Assembly: GCF_016342705.1 (NCBI RefSeq)
Contig: NZ_JAEINV010000002.1
Coordinates: 186,001 to 250,000, forward strand
DNA length: 64,000 nt
Reading direction: 5' to 3'
DNA from: Lutibacter sp.
Lineage (GTDB): Bacteria; Bacteroidota; Bacteroidia; Flavobacteriales; Flavobacteriaceae
Shown: in pieces, positions 62,134-64,000 of the stretch
Layout of the letters: every line of letters begins with the position of its first letter
Numbering within the stretch: position 1 is the stretch's first letter
Notes under the pieces: generated by a model
Seen by the model: the letters and a program-made list of their open reading frames with translations, nothing else
Told to the model about the DNA's origin: nothing
Database searches by the model: none
Program-made: the position numbers and the translations under genes

Positions 62134-63562
62134 ATAAAACTCTATTTATTTGCACAAATCTCTTGGCGTAATATGCCTCTTTTATAGAAGATACTACTAC
62201 ACCTAAACTAGTAGATGAATGAATAAATTTTATCTCATCATCCAACACTTCAGTAATCATTCCAACATGGCTAATTGTTCCTTTTCTGTTGGTGGCAAAA
62301 AATATTAGATCACCCTTTTTAGCTTCGGATTTATTAATTTTCGTCCCATATTTTGCCATTCCTCGAGATGATCTCGGTAAATTCATATTAATTTCCTTAA
62401 AAGTAGTATACATTAATCCTGAACAATCAAAACCTCTAGTACTTGTTCCTCCACTTCTATAAGGCGTTCCTATTTTTTTTGAAGCTTCATCAATTAAAAT
62501 TTCAATTTTTACAGAAGTTGTTTCATCTAATTTTATTTTATTAATAACATCAGGCGATAAACTTAAGCTACTAGTACCTTTCTTAATTAATAATAAATAA
62601 TCTTCTGGCAAATTATTAATAACCTCTGGATTTAACTCATCAATTTTTTCAACAGTAATACCATATTTTTTTGCAATACTATATTTTGTTTCGTTTTCTA
62701 GTACTTTGTGTACTAAATCTTTTGTTTCATCAACAAAAACTGTATAGCTAGAGTCTTTTTTAAATTTATTTCCAGCAATTGAGTCCATTTTATTTAATGC
62801 AACTACAGCTCCAACTTTTAATTTTCTAGGTTCCAATTTTGGATTTAGCGCTTGTAATTGTTGAATACTTAATTTATATTTTTTAGCAATTAACTTTAAA
62901 GTTTCGCCTTTTTTAATTTTATGGGTTTTAAGCTGAAATTGTTCCGAATTAGTAATTATTTCAGTTTGTTGATTTTGAAAAGCATCCGTTTTATTTTCAG
63001 TGTTTTCATGTACATCTGCTAATTTTAAAACAGTTCCAACTTTTATTTTATTTGCATCAACTTCTGGATTTAATTTTAACAAAGCATTTAAACTTAAATT
63101 ATATTTTTGAGCAATTCCACCCAAGGTTTCACCAGATACAACTTTGTGCTCAGCTACAATAGTAGTCGTTTCTTCTTTTTTTTCTGAAGAAGCTATGTGT
63201 AAAACTGTCCCAATCTTTAACCTTCTAGAATCAACATTTGGATTTAATTCCATTAATTTAGAAAGTTTCAAATTGTATTTTTGAGCAATTAAATTTAATG
63301 TTTCTCCAGCTACTATTGTATGTGTTTTTGGAGTAACATCTTCTAAATTTTTAGTTGGAATTAAAAGCGTTGCATTCAATTGTAAATATTTACCCTGAGT
63401 TTCTGGGTTCAACTCATAAATCTCAGTTTCTTTTACATTGTATTTTTTTGAAATGGTATAAATACTTTCTCCTTTTGTAACTTTATGTTTTAAGGTTGCC
63501 TGAGAATAGGCACTACCTGTTAAAAGCAATATGAAAAGCGAAAAAAGTTTTAAAATATTCAT
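62132..63562 (-). CDS. Secreted LysM-repeat NlpC/P60 peptidoglycan endopeptidase
   Basis: 476 residues. Signal peptide, then five LysM-type repeats (YTISKKYNVKETEIYELNPE; LNLIAQKYNLKLSKLMELNP; LGGIAQKYNLSLNALLKLNP; LKLIAKKYKLSIQQLQALNP; and a fifth, YSIAKKYGITVEKIDELNPE). The C-terminal NlpC/P60 domain has catalytic Cys in RGFDCSGLMY and His in ISHVGMI, with a further His in FIHSS. It should bind and cut cell-wall peptides. The many LysM copies suggest firm wall attachment. Confidence 0.94.
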   Translation of the reverse strand: MNILKLFSLFILLLTGSAYSQATLKHKVTKGESIYTISKKYNVKETEIYELNPETQGKYLQLNATLLIPTKNLEDVTPKTHTIVAGETLNLIAQKYNLKLSKLMELNPNVDSRRLKIGTVLHIASSEKKEETTTIVAEHKVVSGETLGGIAQKYNLSLNALLKLNPEVDANKIKVGTVLKLADVHENTENKTDAFQNQQTEIITNSEQFQLKTHKIKKGETLKLIAKKYKLSIQQLQALNPKLEPRKLKVGAVVALNKMDSIAGNKFKKDSSYTVFVDETKDLVHKVLENETKYSIAKKYGITVEKIDELNPEVINNLPEDYLLLIKKGTSSLSLSPDVINKIKLDETTSVKIEILIDEASKKIGTPYRSGGTSTRGFDCSGLMYTTFKEINMNLPRSSRGMAKYGTKINKSEAKKGDLIFFATNRKGTISHVGMITEVLDDEIKFIHSSTSLGVVVSSIKEAYYAKRFVQINRVL

Positions 63563-63695
63563 TTTTTAATAATTTTATAACGCTCTAAAATATTGGTTTT
63601 TAAAAGCGAGCCAAGATATAAAAACCATGAAGTTGAAAAACTATTGACAAAACTTTTAACATTTATTTAATTAGTTCAACGTCTAATAAAATATG

Positions 63696-64000
63696 TTATA
63701 ACTTTCCTTCCCATTCATTATAAAACTGTTGAAGAAAAGTTTCCATGTAATTATGACGATTTTCAGCAATCTTTTTACCAGTTTTGGTATTCATTTTATC
63801 TTTAAGCAATAGTAATTTTTCGTAAAAATGATTGATGGTTGGTGCCTCTGAATTTTTATACTCTTCTTTGGTTTGATTTAATTTTGGTGAAATTTCAGGA
63901 TTGTATAATGGTCTGTTTTTAAAACCACCGTAATTAAAACAACGTGCAATTCCAACAGCTCCAATAGCATCTAACCTATCTGCATCTTGCACAACATCTA
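63696..64000 (-). CDS. HD-domain phosphohydrolase, C-terminal part (runs off right edge)
   Basis: About 101 codons are visible. The second HD-domain motif is present (VQDADRLDAIGAVGIARCF), followed by a helical tail (NHFYEKLLLLKDKMNTKTGK). The pattern fits the YpgQ/YedJ-like nucleotide phosphohydrolases of about 200-220 residues. The frame has no start in the window: the GTG at 63992 encodes an internal Val of the motif, so the N-terminal half with the first HD motif lies beyond 64000. Confidence 0.85.
   Translation of the reverse strand, partial: DVVQDADRLDAIGAVGIARCFNYGGFKNRPLYNPEISPKLNQTKEEYKNSEAPTINHFYEKLLLLKDKMNTKTGKKIAENRHNYMETFLQQFYNEWEGKL

Noticed and set aside
63696-63992. Complete 98-residue protein starting at GTG 63992
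   Set aside because: The GTG is an internal Val of the HD-domain motif (D-V-V-Q-D-A-D); the frame is open to the window edge, so the gene is partial.
1-64000. tRNA, rRNA, CRISPR array, prophage, transposase or restriction system
   Set aside because: I read both strands and saw no cloverleaf, ribosomal RNA segment, regular direct-repeat array, or recognisable mobile-element or defence protein.

Overview
The window is AT-rich, gene-dense DNA from a member of the Flavobacteriaceae (Bacteroidota). The evidence is gliding genes gldD and gldE, a probable sprA start beside ruvA, the Flavobacteriia gene order gldD-gldE-ssb-mutY-HU-rng, promoters with the Bacteroidota -7 consensus TAnnTTTG, and lipoproteins with short Bacteroidota-type signal peptides. 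I cannot name the species. I see no rRNA, tRNA, CRISPR array, phage or insertion sequence. One REP/MITE-like inverted repeat lies downstream of leuS.

Layout. 1-4.0 kb: start of a probable sprA, then ruvA, maeB and queG. 4.1-18.5 kb: a sulfur and molybdenum-cofactor region. It holds a cytoplasmic molybdopterin oxidoreductase (SoeA-like) with a fused FeS/NrfD partner (SoeBC-like), moaD and moaE, and a ten-gene minus-strand operon that starts with two YeeE/YedE half-transporters and a Crp/Fnr regulator and continues through moaA, a TrpF-like gene, moeA, moaC, mobA, a DUF1835 gene and a moeB-type gene. A second Crp/Fnr gene lies just upstream. 18.5-37 kb: housekeeping genes (kdtA, L27, L21, paired M16 proteases, ctaA, gldDE, ssb, mutY, HU, a 30-residue basic protein, rng, a patatin with outer-membrane barrel, uvrC). 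37-44 kb: a PLP decarboxylase, then two adjacent arsenic operons, each headed by its own arsR. 44-46.3 kb: rseP and sco. 46.4-52.8 kb: two FeoB-type metal importers facing each other, feoA-feoB-Cys-rich and a split FeoB with two DtxR-family regulators. 52.9-64 kb: panE, an EamA transporter, leuS with a DUF559-like insertion, SemiSWEET, a histidine kinase, an enoyl-CoA hydratase, a third Crp/Fnr gene, yceI, a LysM-NlpC/P60 protein and a partial HD hydrolase at the right edge.

How the parts connect. The clearest lead is a candidate Crp/Fnr regulon. The soeBC-soeA promoter and the yeeE-moa operon promoter each carry a TGTAAC-N4-GTTACA-type dyad (10/12 and 12/12 arm bases) whose centre lies exactly 35.5 bp upstream of the last base of the -7 element, the geometry of a class II activator near -41.5. 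This would tie uptake of a sulfur compound, molybdenum-cofactor synthesis and the molybdoenzyme to one signal. Other leads are a possible transmembrane thiol relay in the ars cluster (thioredoxin, CcdA-like ArsG, thioredoxin-like lipoprotein ArsF), C-terminal Cys-Cys tails on four ars proteins, a membrane-tethered DtxR-FeoA regulator, a degenerate nuclease-like domain inside LeuRS, and a 5' hairpin at the L21-L27 promoter.

All functions are inferred from sequence features read by eye; no database search was possible.
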